This document shows, piece after piece, positions 44,394 to 52,147 of a DNA stretch of 64,000 nucleotides. A program made the position numbers and the translations under genes. Source of the stretch: Geoanaerobacter sp964528055 (GTDB lineage Bacteria; Desulfobacterota; Desulfuromonadia; Geobacterales; DSM-12255); assembly GCA_964528055.1 (NCBI GenBank), contig CAZGQM010000006.1:62001-126000 (forward strand), read 5' to 3'. The stretch's first letter is position 1; each line of letters opens with the position of its first letter. Below the pieces are notes generated by a model that worked only from the letters and a program-made list of their open reading frames with translations, made no database searches and was not told where the DNA came from.

Positions 44394-45487
44394 TTTTCTC
44401 CCTTCACAAAATTCATCGCCGCAGAGTTCATGCAGTAGCGAAGACCACCCGGTTTGGGGCCATCATCGAAAACGTGCCCCAGGTGGGCGTTGCAGCGGCT
44501 GCAGAGCACCTCTGTGCGGTGTGTGAAGAGAGTGTTATCCGGCTTTGTTGTCACGTTTAACAGGTCGACAGGTTGTGTGAAACTGGGCCAGCCGGTACCC
44601 GACTCGTATTTGTGCTCTGAACTGAAAAGATCGTTACCGCAGCAGATACACCGGTAGATCCCCTTCTCGTGGTTGTTCCAGGTCGCACCCGTATAGGGGC
44701 GTTCCGTCCCCTTCTCACGGGTGACATGATACTGCTCAGGGGTGAGTAGCTTACGCCATTCTTCCTTGGTTTTGTCGACCTTATCGCTCATGATGTATCC
44801 TTTCATCGTAACGGAGTAGAGCCGGAGTTTCCCGGTTTTTGCTTCAACTGCCTCGTTTCCCCACAGCTCCTTGAGTCTCCGGTCACGACCGCAGCTGCTC
44901 CGGTAGTAGGAATATCTCAGCGGATTCTTCTTGTAGTAATGCTGATGGTACTCCTCTGCAGGAAAAAAAACGGTTGCCGGCGTAATCTCGGTTACTATCC
45001 TCTCCCTGAAAGGCTTCTGTTTTTCTATGGCTACTTTTGATTGTATCGCAAGAGTTCGCTGCTCTTCTGAATGATAGAATATGGCACTCCGGTACTGGTT
45101 CCCGGAGTCGCAGAACTGACGATCCTTTACGGTGGGGTCAACATTGCGCCAGTAGACCGAGAGGAGTTTCTCATAGCCGATCTTCGCTGGATCGAAAAGA
45201 ACCTGCACCGACTCGGCATGCCCTGTACCACCTGCCGAGACCTCTTCGTACGTCGGGTTCTTCTTGTGACCCCCGGTATAGCCGGATGTAACTGAGACCA
45301 CCCCCGGCAGTTCATCAAACGGATGTTCCATGCACCAGAAGCACCCCCCCGCAAAGGTGGCCTTTTCCAGCCTCCCCGACTGTGGTAATATTTTTTTCTG
45401 TATCGTCTCGATACCTGACGAACGTGCAGACAGTACCGAAATCAGTAGCACCAGTAGTACAACTGGCATCAGTAACGGGTATCTCAT
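44390..45487 (-). CDS. msrAB: Exported bifunctional methionine sulfoxide reductase MsrA-MsrB
   Basis: The 365-residue protein has an N-terminal signal/anchor (residues 4-22), an MsrA domain with GCFWC (Cys49 catalytic, Cys52) and an MsrB domain with two zinc CxxC pairs (CICCGN and CSRCNAH) and the catalytic RYCMNSAAM near the end. It reduces both S- and R-methionine sulfoxide, probably in the periplasm. ATG 45487 is chosen because AGGGGG lies 6 nt upstream. A sigma-70-type promoter lies just upstream. Its place at the head of the arsS operon suggests repair during arsenic or oxidant stress. Confidence 0.92.
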   Translation of the reverse strand: MRYPLLMPVVLLVLLISVLSARSSGIETIQKKILPQSGRLEKATFAGGCFWCMEHPFDELPGVVSVTSGYTGGHKKNPTYEEVSAGGTGHAESVQVLFDPAKIGYEKLLSVYWRNVDPTVKDRQFCDSGNQYRSAIFYHSEEQRTLAIQSKVAIEKQKPFRERIVTEITPATVFFPAEEYHQHYYKKNPLRYSYYRSSCGRDRRLKELWGNEAVEAKTGKLRLYSVTMKGYIMSDKVDKTKEEWRKLLTPEQYHVTREKGTERPYTGATWNNHEKGIYRCICCGNDLFSSEHKYESGTGWPSFTQPVDLLNVTTKPDNTLFTHRTEVLCSRCNAHLGHVFDDGPKPGGLRYCMNSAAMNFVKGEK

Positions 45488-45523
45488 GGGATCCCCCTTG
45501 TCCATTGATATCCTCTATACGGA

Positions 45524-45552
45524 ATTATGAATCTTAATTGTCGAATTGTCAC
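45524..45552 (-). promoter_or_regulatory. Promoter of the msrAB-arsS operon
   Basis: On the minus strand GTGACA (45552-45547) and CATAAT (45529-45524) are 17 nt apart, each one base from consensus. The start site would be near 45517, about 30 nt before the msrAB start codon. Confidence 0.55.
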
Positions 45553-45735
45553 GTGATACCCGGTGCCGGTGATGGATGCCGCCCTCACCACCGTTAACAG
45601 AGCCAGATATCATGCTCCATGCATTTTTCAGTACTGGCCGGATCTTTTTCAGCATGGAATTATTGACAGAGACGCAGGTAATGTTAACATAAATTAAGCT
45701 TATCCCATAACATACAGAAAGAAGAGGTGAACTTT

Positions 45736-45975
45736 ATGAGGAAGCCCATTTCCGAAAAGGAGTTTATAAATCTACTGCACACCACGATCCAGTCATCGTA
45801 TCCGACAGTGACAGGTTTAGAGATATTGGAGGTATTCCCCATTACGAGAGTAAAATTTGCCAAGGGTATCGACACTGAGTTGATGAATCTTGTATCCAAT
45901 TCAGTGCATGAGACAAAGAAACGACTGGGAAGAGATTATATCTTAACGGATATAGGATGTTGCTCGCACATCTGA
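45736..45975 (+). CDS. Hypothetical protein (79 aa)
   Basis: A 79-residue soluble protein starting at ATG 45736, with AGAGGTG 6 nt upstream. It looks like a small alpha/beta domain (KEFINLLHTTIQSS, GLEILEVFPITRVKF, HETKKRLGRDYI) ending in LTDIGCCSHI with a vicinal Cys pair. No family is recognised. It is divergent from the msrAB operon and convergent with the aldolase gene, with the 58-bp palindrome between. Confidence 0.65.
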   Translation: MRKPISEKEFINLLHTTIQSSYPTVTGLEILEVFPITRVKFAKGIDTELMNLVSNSVHETKKRLGRDYILTDIGCCSHI

Positions 45976-46032
45976 CCTACGTTGTCAGTTTTCCGAATGA
46001 TTGCGGGGAGATTGAGAGTAATGTACCGTTAC

Positions 46033-46090
46033 CAGATCCATGGAAACAGAACAGGGGCCGATCGGCCCCTGTTCTGTTTCCATGGATCTG
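46033..46090. terminator. Perfect 58-bp palindrome, bidirectional terminator candidate
   Basis: Bases 46033-46061 are the exact reverse complement of 46062-46090, with no loop: the centre is GGCCGATCGGCC. As RNA it would form a stem of up to 27 bp with a 4-nt GAUC loop. It lies 57 nt after the hypothetical gene's stop and 11 nt before the aldolase stop on the other strand, so it can end transcripts from both sides. No U-tract follows. Such a long perfect palindrome is unusual. Confidence 0.85.
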
Positions 46091-46101
46091 CATGAAGTCG
46101 A

Positions 46102-47382
46102 TTAATCGTCAAAGTTTCCTGTTGGCCCTTTGTCGCCTCCCAGGGTCTTCGCGCGCTCAATTATTCGCTCCTTGGTCCAATGAGCCGGGTCTTCTATCTG
46201 GCTCCCCTTGGGCCCCAGATCGTAGGAGTTTGCCTTTATTATCGCGTCTATGGCAAGCGGCGCCGTATCCTTTGCGTTAAAGACATCGACAAGCATCTTG
46301 AAAGTGAACTCCTCAACTCTCTTGGCCATCCGGTCACGTATCTCCTTGGGCTGGGCCAGGAGCTTGTTCTCAAACGGCAGATTAAGGCTCTTGTAGTCAC
46401 CCTTTTTCCACCCCTTGTCAGTGGCATAGGCGACCATCTCGGCCCAGAGTTCCTCGCTCATCCCTTCACCCTTTACCTTGATGAAGTTTCCATCGGCATC
46501 CAGTTTGGCATTGCCGTAGTCATTTACCTCTAGTCCCCAGGAGATCATCTGCAGGGCTGTGGCAACGTTGGCCTTGGTGGTGGCTGTCTGGTTGCATATT
46601 TCACGCAGCCGTTCGGAACTGTTGCCCGATGTGCCGTGCTGCGCTCCGTTCACTTTGTACGGAGCAAGAGCGTGATGGATCTCTGCGGTCAAACCTACCT
46701 GGATTCCAGCATCGCTCGCCTCAAGACCATGGGTGGTACCATTATTGAGTGCGATCCAGTCTGGGAAGATTTCATGGGCGTTGAGACCCTGGATCAGGAA
46801 CTTGGCCTCCGGAACGGTTGAGAGCCCCTGGTTTCCCTTGATCTCACCGACCTCGGTCTCCAACCCTGCCCATTTCGGAATAAACGGATTGAGTGCCAGG
46901 TTGGCCAATAGATTCTGGTCATCCGGGAGGTGGGAGGCGTCGATGGCGATCGAGGTGATCCCCGCATCAAACATGGTCGGAACTTCTATCTTAGCCGCTT
47001 CAAGATCCTTGTCGTTCTTGATTCCATAATGGTCGGCGTGAATAGCTACCGGCACCGTGATCTTGAGTTCATTACAGAGAGCATCGACTATGCGGGCCAT
47101 ATTCCAGTAGTTAACAGGGCAGTATGCTTTCTGGCCCCCTTCCGACTTGGCGATCTCTATGATGATAGGTGCATTGGCGCGCTGGGCAGCCATAAGCGCT
47201 CCACGGATGATGAAGGAGTTTCGACCGTTGCAGGCCATGGTAATTGCCTTACCCTTGGCAATCATAGCACGGTCAATCACCTTGCTGCTGACAATGAGAG
47301 CCTTGGAATTGGGAAAGAGCTGCGTGATGTTCGGCGGCCTCCCAATCTGGAGGGCCTTTTCAAATTCTGCATTATACGCCAT
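46102..47382 (-). CDS. fba: Class II fructose-bisphosphate aldolase
   Basis: A 426-residue zinc-dependent aldolase of the long class II type, cleaving or making fructose-1,6-bisphosphate in glycolysis and gluconeogenesis. Zinc-ligand and active-site segments are visible: PVAIHADHYGIKND, DAGITSIAIDASHLPDDQN, NNGTTHG and QHGTSGNSSE. ATG 47382 is chosen because GGGGAG lies 7 nt upstream, while the ATG at 47388 would leave only 1 nt. A strong promoter precedes it, and the 58-bp palindrome follows it. Confidence 0.93.
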   Translation of the reverse strand: MAYNAEFEKALQIGRPPNITQLFPNSKALIVSSKVIDRAMIAKGKAITMACNGRNSFIIRGALMAAQRANAPIIIEIAKSEGGQKAYCPVNYWNMARIVDALCNELKITVPVAIHADHYGIKNDKDLEAAKIEVPTMFDAGITSIAIDASHLPDDQNLLANLALNPFIPKWAGLETEVGEIKGNQGLSTVPEAKFLIQGLNAHEIFPDWIALNNGTTHGLEASDAGIQVGLTAEIHHALAPYKVNGAQHGTSGNSSERLREICNQTATTKANVATALQMISWGLEVNDYGNAKLDADGNFIKVKGEGMSEELWAEMVAYATDKGWKKGDYKSLNLPFENKLLAQPKEIRDRMAKRVEEFTFKMLVDVFNAKDTAPLAIDAIIKANSYDLGPKGSQIEDPAHWTKERIIERAKTLGGDKGPTGNFDD

Positions 47383-47435
47383 GTCCATTCTCCCCTTTAC
47401 CGAATTATCGATCTTAAAGTATGCAAACCATAGAT

Positions 47436-47464
47436 TTTATACCATGCACAGATACCAAATTCAA
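47436..47464 (-). promoter_or_regulatory. Sigma-70-type promoter of the aldolase gene
   Basis: On the minus strand TTGAAT (47464-47459) and TATAAA (47441-47436) are separated by 17 nt. The predicted start is near 47429, about 47 nt upstream of the start codon. Confidence 0.65.
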
Positions 47465-47530
47465 GCAGCTGCCAAATTTTTTACCTGTAGAGCCTTATCT
47501 TTTGGTGCTTTACAGTTATGCCCGGACGCA

Positions 47531-47560
47531 AAACAGGCCGGGGATAAGCCCGGCCTGTTT
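47531..47560. terminator. 12-bp perfect stem-loop terminator
   Basis: AAACAGGCCGGG (47531-47542) pairs with CCCGGCCTGTTT (47549-47560) around GATAAG. It lies 37 nt beyond the end of the minus-strand small membrane protein gene and upstream of the aldolase promoter, insulating the two genes. Confidence 0.75.
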
Positions 47561-47597
47561 GCAAAAGATATGTTTTGTTTCGACTCTCTGTCCCCTG

Positions 47598-47876
47598 TCA
47601 GTATCCGCCTTTTTTGTATGCTTCCAACCAGTAGGCTTCCTGATCTTTCTCGGATTGACTTTTGAATCCGATGATCATTGTATCGAATACCCTTGCGCCG
47701 ATGAGAAACGGCATAAAACAAAGATTTACTGCAGGTGAGACAAGCTTCTCAAGGTCAAAACCAAGTTTCGGCTTGATCGAATCAAGTGCTATGGTCATAG
47801 CGAGCATGAGTGCAGGACATATGATCATCATGATGACAGCCCCTACAAATATGAAGAGTCCTTGTTGTATATCCAT
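47598..47876 (-). CDS. Small membrane protein of unknown function (92 aa)
   Basis: A 92-residue protein with two hydrophobic helices (about 6-30 and 45-62) and a charged C-terminal tail (KSQSEKDQEAYWLEAYKKGGY). GGGAGG precedes ATG 47876 by 7 nt, and a terminator follows, so it is probably a real single-gene unit. No family recognised. Confidence 0.7.
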   Translation of the reverse strand: MDIQQGLFIFVGAVIMMIICPALMLAMTIALDSIKPKLGFDLEKLVSPAVNLCFMPFLIGARVFDTMIIGFKSQSEKDQEAYWLEAYKKGGY

Positions 47877-48145
47877 TTAGTATCCTCCCTGTTGGCATGA
47901 ATCAAACTACGGAATGTATGGTGACACCTTACCCTGATTCATTCACCCCCCTCTCAATGGTATGCCCCGGACATGCCTGGGTAGAAAGACATCTTCAAGC
48001 AATACAGGCACTGATAAAATTAATCAATATAAATTTAAGTATTTTTATTAATTATAACTATTATTCTCCATTTACTTCGCAAAATATTGACCAACTACCG
48101 TTTTGCATAGTATGTACAGAGTGAAGTACCAATGGAGTCTGAATC

Positions 48146-49252
48146 ATGCCCTTCGATGAGGTTCGGGGCCACTACGAACGCCACCCATACCCCTATTATC
48201 CGCTCCTTGCATCGGTACGTCGCCACGACACGTATGCAATGAATCTTGATGCGCTCTGGGCGCGGTTCAATGGAGAGTATCCGCCTCCCGGCAGACGCCG
48301 TATACTCCTTTCTGGGTGTGGCGCCTTTGCCCCCTACCCCATGTCCCTGGCAAACCCCAGCGCCGAATTGATTGCCGTTGATCTTGCGGAGAATAATCTC
48401 CGCCGCGCACGGCTGCACTGCCTCATGCATGGATGCAGGAAGGTCAGTTTTCTCAGGGGGGATTTTCTGGAATCGGAGGTCACGCCAGGACCTTTCCATT
48501 TTATTGAGGCATTCGGGGTGCTCCATCACCTGGACAACCCTGCTGAAGGATTCAAGGCACTGGAACGCCGTCTGCTCCCCGGCGGCATCCTAAGGGTCAT
48601 GGTCTACGGCCGCTATGCGCGACAGGAAGCAGAATCCATCCGCCGCGCAGCCCGTATTCTAGGGATACGCGATCTTTCAACCCTGAAACGACTTCTAAAC
48701 CGGGCCAAGCCGGGGAGCCGAATCCGTTCCTATCTTGACGACTCATGGGAGGCTCGCTCAGATACCGGTCTTGCCGATCTTTTCCTCCACCCCTGCGTCC
48801 ATACTTACCGGATCGACGAATTCCTTGAGCTGATTGCCAAAAGCCAATTAAAACCACTCCTCTTTACCCATACCGGAGCAGCGGCTGATCCTGAGGAAGA
48901 AATAGAGCGGTTGAGAAAACTTGACAACGACCGCAGCACTTTGACAAACATCATCTGCTATCTTGGAAAAGAGACCAAGGGAGAATCTCCACCGGACAAG
49001 GGGTCACTCATTGTCCTCAATCCCTCGCTCCGGAAAGCTGTATCTAGTTTTACGCTCCGTCCGGTTAAGGTAATGGACCGGTTGGGACATGAGAACCCGA
49101 TTCTCGACCTACAAGCCAGGCGCTTTCTCAGGAGATTCATAACCCCTGTCTCTGCGGTATCTCTTTCCGCTGATGAGTCAGCCCTTGCCGGCATCTACCT
49201 CCGCTCGCTTTTCCTGGTTAACTACAGCGATCGAATTCCGAGCCCGGACTGA
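48146..49252 (+). CDS. Class I SAM-dependent methyltransferase
   Basis: The 368-residue protein has a Rossmann methyltransferase core at about 45-170: ILLSGCGAFAPYPMSLANP (motif I, GxGxG-like), LIAVDLAENNLRRARLH (acidic SAM ribose contact), DFLESE, and EAFGVLHHLDNPAEGFKALERRLLPGGILRVMVYG. The C-terminal half (about 180-368) is not recognised and may bind the substrate. GGAG lies 9 nt before the ATG. The opening YYPLLASVRRHDTY is common in methyltransferases of unknown substrate. The upstream 269-bp gap is AT-rich and has no gene. Confidence 0.82.
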   Translation: MPFDEVRGHYERHPYPYYPLLASVRRHDTYAMNLDALWARFNGEYPPPGRRRILLSGCGAFAPYPMSLANPSAELIAVDLAENNLRRARLHCLMHGCRKVSFLRGDFLESEVTPGPFHFIEAFGVLHHLDNPAEGFKALERRLLPGGILRVMVYGRYARQEAESIRRAARILGIRDLSTLKRLLNRAKPGSRIRSYLDDSWEARSDTGLADLFLHPCVHTYRIDEFLELIAKSQLKPLLFTHTGAAADPEEEIERLRKLDNDRSTLTNIICYLGKETKGESPPDKGSLIVLNPSLRKAVSSFTLRPVKVMDRLGHENPILDLQARRFLRRFITPVSAVSLSADESALAGIYLRSLFLVNYSDRIPSPD

Positions 49253-49330
49253 CCTCTTTTATCATTGACTTCGTCTCATATCCCATTATCATCGTGATTT
49301 CAAGAATTCCAAAAAACGTGAGAGCAGACA

Positions 49331-50212
49331 ATGAGCGCAATAAAACCAACGAAAGGTTCATTGAAACAGACTCAGCTTGATCAGCTGTCGTTCTTTTCTG
49401 AACCGCCATCTCCAACACCTGACATACCACTTATTCCCTCCGGTAATGCGACCAAATACCAGAAAGGGCGCCTGTACCGCCTCGACGCGGATGAGCTTTT
49501 CCCTGACAATGCGCAGCCTCGTCAATACTTCGATGAAGAGTCATTACAGGAACTCGCAGCATCCATACTCGTTCACGGCATCCTGCAACCGGTGATATTC
49601 AAGAGGGAAAGCGACGGCAGACTGCAGATCATGGCAGGCGGGCGCAGGTTGGCTGCAGCTCGGCTCGCCGGTCTCAAGACGATTCCAGCCATCTGCAGCG
49701 ACGGCGATGCAGCAGAAATCGCATTGGTGGAGAACCTTGTACGCAAGGATCTCACCTCCATAGAAGAGGCAGAAGCGATAGAGCGTCTCAAGGATAGGCA
49801 CGGCTACACCCTTGCGAAACTATCCGAAATACTCGGCAAGTCGGTATCAACCCTGTCCGAGATCATTTCACTTACCCGACTGCCTGAACTGATCCGCGCT
49901 GAGTGCCGTGGGGATAGCAGTATTGCCCGGAGCATCCTGGTTGAGATCGCCAAATGCCCTTCCGAAGAGGAGATGCTTTCCCTCTATATCCGATATCGCC
50001 GTGACGGTCTTTCCCGTGCCATTCTTCGTAAAAAGGATCCGGGGGAAAACCAGCAGAGAAAGGGGTTCACCCGCCTCTTCAGGTCGTTTTCACGACAACT
50101 GACCGCCATCGACATGACCGGTCTTGCAGAAAGGGAACGTTCAAAGGTACGAAAGGAGCTGGAAGGGCTGCGAGGAATCATTGATGAAAGGCTTGCAAAC
50201 CTTGACAATTAG
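49331..50212 (+). CDS. ParB/Spo0J-family DNA-binding protein, orphan
   Basis: A 293-residue protein with the ParB N-terminal CTPase domain (IPLIPSG... NAQPRQYFDEESLQELAASILVHGILQPV, GRRLAAARLAG, ENLVRKDLTSIEEAEA) followed by a helix-turn-helix (YTLAKLSEILGKSVSTLSEIISLTRLP). The long N-terminal extension (about 48 residues) and the basic C-terminus differ from chromosomal ParB. No parA is adjacent and no parS-like site was noticed. It may be a regulator or nucleoid factor rather than a partition protein. Confidence 0.85.
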   Translation: MSAIKPTKGSLKQTQLDQLSFFSEPPSPTPDIPLIPSGNATKYQKGRLYRLDADELFPDNAQPRQYFDEESLQELAASILVHGILQPVIFKRESDGRLQIMAGGRRLAAARLAGLKTIPAICSDGDAAEIALVENLVRKDLTSIEEAEAIERLKDRHGYTLAKLSEILGKSVSTLSEIISLTRLPELIRAECRGDSSIARSILVEIAKCPSEEEMLSLYIRYRRDGLSRAILRKKDPGENQQRKGFTRLFRSFSRQLTAIDMTGLAERERSKVRKELEGLRGIIDERLANLDN

Positions 50213-50271
50213 AGGTGTTGCAGCTGTTTATTCATGTATCACTATAGCGTTGTTACCACCGCAAAGGATGT

Positions 50272-52146
50272 TCAGACAAGGACAACAATCCCTTCAGCAG
50301 CAGCAAAATTGAGGAACTCAAGGGCTTCGTCAGTCGGAATCTTTAGTTCCGCTGCGATGCGGCATGCAGGTGTAACACCGTCGAGCCTTTCAAGAAGACG
50401 ATAGTACGGCTCTGCAAGAGACTCGGTGGCAACCACCCCGGCTATCGGATAGATCGCAGCAAAGGAGCCGCTCGGCTGAAATTGTGTGGCGATCTCTACC
50501 AGGTTCGGCTCACCTGCCTCAAGAAGCTCAAGGATCTCGTAACTGAAAATCGCCATTCGTGCCGATTCTGCTCTGACTAACGGTGACTGAAGCAGGTCAA
50601 TCGCTTCCAGCACGTCGTCGGTCGGGAGCTGAGGCGGCACTGCCATGACCGTGGCGGCGTAGTGGTAATGATAATCGACAAAATCAAGGGCAAGCGGTAG
50701 CAGCTTTTTCGCCTTCTGTCTGGCGAATATCGATGCAAGAAATTCGCGCTGCAACAGCCAGATCTCCTCGTCCCGATACTCAGACTCCTCCGGTTCTCTC
50801 CCTGTCTTATCCATAATCCAGCGTGAGAACTCTTCCAGAAAATTGACCGGGCTCGATCCAAGTGCCGTCAGCATGCCGTTGAACCAGGCTACCGCCTTTC
50901 CTCTGCTGTAGAAGATGTCGCTTGCAGCGCCCAAACGGCGTGCCAATGCCATGTCGCTCGCCGGAAAGGTCGGCGTATGGAGTAGGGTGTAGGGAGGCTG
51001 TGTCAGGTGATGAAGCCCCGCTGCCTCAGCTCTGGAGTGCAGTGCAGTGCCTGGTAGAACCGATAGGGGAAAGATATCCAGGTGATTCGGATAAAGCGAG
51101 AGCGCAAAGTCAAGCCCCTCCCTGAAACTCGCCAGGCTGTCGCCAGGGAGGCCGTAGATCAGGTCAAAACCGAAGATAGCTCCTACCTCATTGAGCAGCC
51201 CGATCTTTTTAACAAATTCGTCACGGTTGAAGTTGCGTCCCACATTGCGCGCCACCTCCGGGTCAGCGCTCTGCAGACCTATCTGTAGTGAGCAGGTGAG
51301 AGCCGCGAATAATCGGGCCTGTTCCGCATCAAGCAGCTCGTGCCGCACCTCGAAATGGCAATGGACATGGGGAGCTTTCTCTCCGATCAGGCGGAGCAGG
51401 GCCTTGGCGCGCTTGACATCCTGATTGAAGGTTGAGTCCAGCACAAAGATCTGGTTCACCCCACGCTGAACCACATACTCCAGTTCCGCCTCAAGCCGTT
51501 CCAGGGGATAGCGGCGGACTTTGCGGTCACCCATCCCGTCGAAACAGAAGTCGCAACCGAATGAACACCCCCTTGAGAGCTGCCAGACAACACCGTTCTG
51601 TATATGGCCATCCAATATCCCGGTCAGCCAGGGAGACGGTAAAACCCCCAGATCCTTTACCTGTGAACGTTTAGAGACAACTAGCTCTCCATTCAGAGGT
51701 CGGGCAACCCCCTCAAAATCGTCCGGCAGACCACCGGCTGCAAGGCGGTCCAGAGCCTCGGCTAAGGTCACCTCACCCTCTCCCAGCACCAGAAAATCGA
51801 ATGGGGCTTCTGCCAGAACCCCGGCCGGATCAGCTGTCGACTCAGGCCCACCACCGATGATTGTCAGGTTTGGCGATACCTGACGGAGCTTCTCTGCCAG
51901 GGCAGAGCACTCGACACGATTCCAGAGATAGAGCGGAAAGCCGACGATATCCGGTCGAACCGCCAGTATTGCAGCACTGATCTCGTCAATGGCGGTGCCT
52001 GAATAAAACTCCGAACAGGTGACATGGACCGGTGTAACCGGCTCCGGACGAGCGTCGAGATAGGCCTTGAGGCAGGCAGCTGCAAGTGGAACCGCCTGCG
52101 GTGAAGGCATGGCATGGATTGTTACAAGATGGAGATGGATAGGCAT
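50272..52146 (-). CDS. B12-binding-domain radical SAM protein
   Basis: A 624-residue class B radical SAM protein: N-terminal cobalamin-binding-like domain (about 1-135, with IIGGGPESTADPAGVL and VLGEGEVTLAEAL), then the radical SAM core with Cys194/Cys198/Cys201 (RGCSFGCDFCFDG), QIGLQSADPEVARNVGR and GFDLIYGLPGDSLASF, then a DUF4080-like helical C-terminus. The product is unknown; relatives methylate or rearrange unactivated carbons. The start lies 1 nt after the ettA stop, so it is translated from the ettA mRNA. Confidence 0.87.
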   Translation of the reverse strand: MPIHLHLVTIHAMPSPQAVPLAAACLKAYLDARPEPVTPVHVTCSEFYSGTAIDEISAAILAVRPDIVGFPLYLWNRVECSALAEKLRQVSPNLTIIGGGPESTADPAGVLAEAPFDFLVLGEGEVTLAEALDRLAAGGLPDDFEGVARPLNGELVVSKRSQVKDLGVLPSPWLTGILDGHIQNGVVWQLSRGCSFGCDFCFDGMGDRKVRRYPLERLEAELEYVVQRGVNQIFVLDSTFNQDVKRAKALLRLIGEKAPHVHCHFEVRHELLDAEQARLFAALTCSLQIGLQSADPEVARNVGRNFNRDEFVKKIGLLNEVGAIFGFDLIYGLPGDSLASFREGLDFALSLYPNHLDIFPLSVLPGTALHSRAEAAGLHHLTQPPYTLLHTPTFPASDMALARRLGAASDIFYSRGKAVAWFNGMLTALGSSPVNFLEEFSRWIMDKTGREPEESEYRDEEIWLLQREFLASIFARQKAKKLLPLALDFVDYHYHYAATVMAVPPQLPTDDVLEAIDLLQSPLVRAESARMAIFSYEILELLEAGEPNLVEIATQFQPSGSFAAIYPIAGVVATESLAEPYYRLLERLDGVTPACRIAAELKIPTDEALEFLNFAAAEGIVVLV

Positions 52147-52147
52147 A

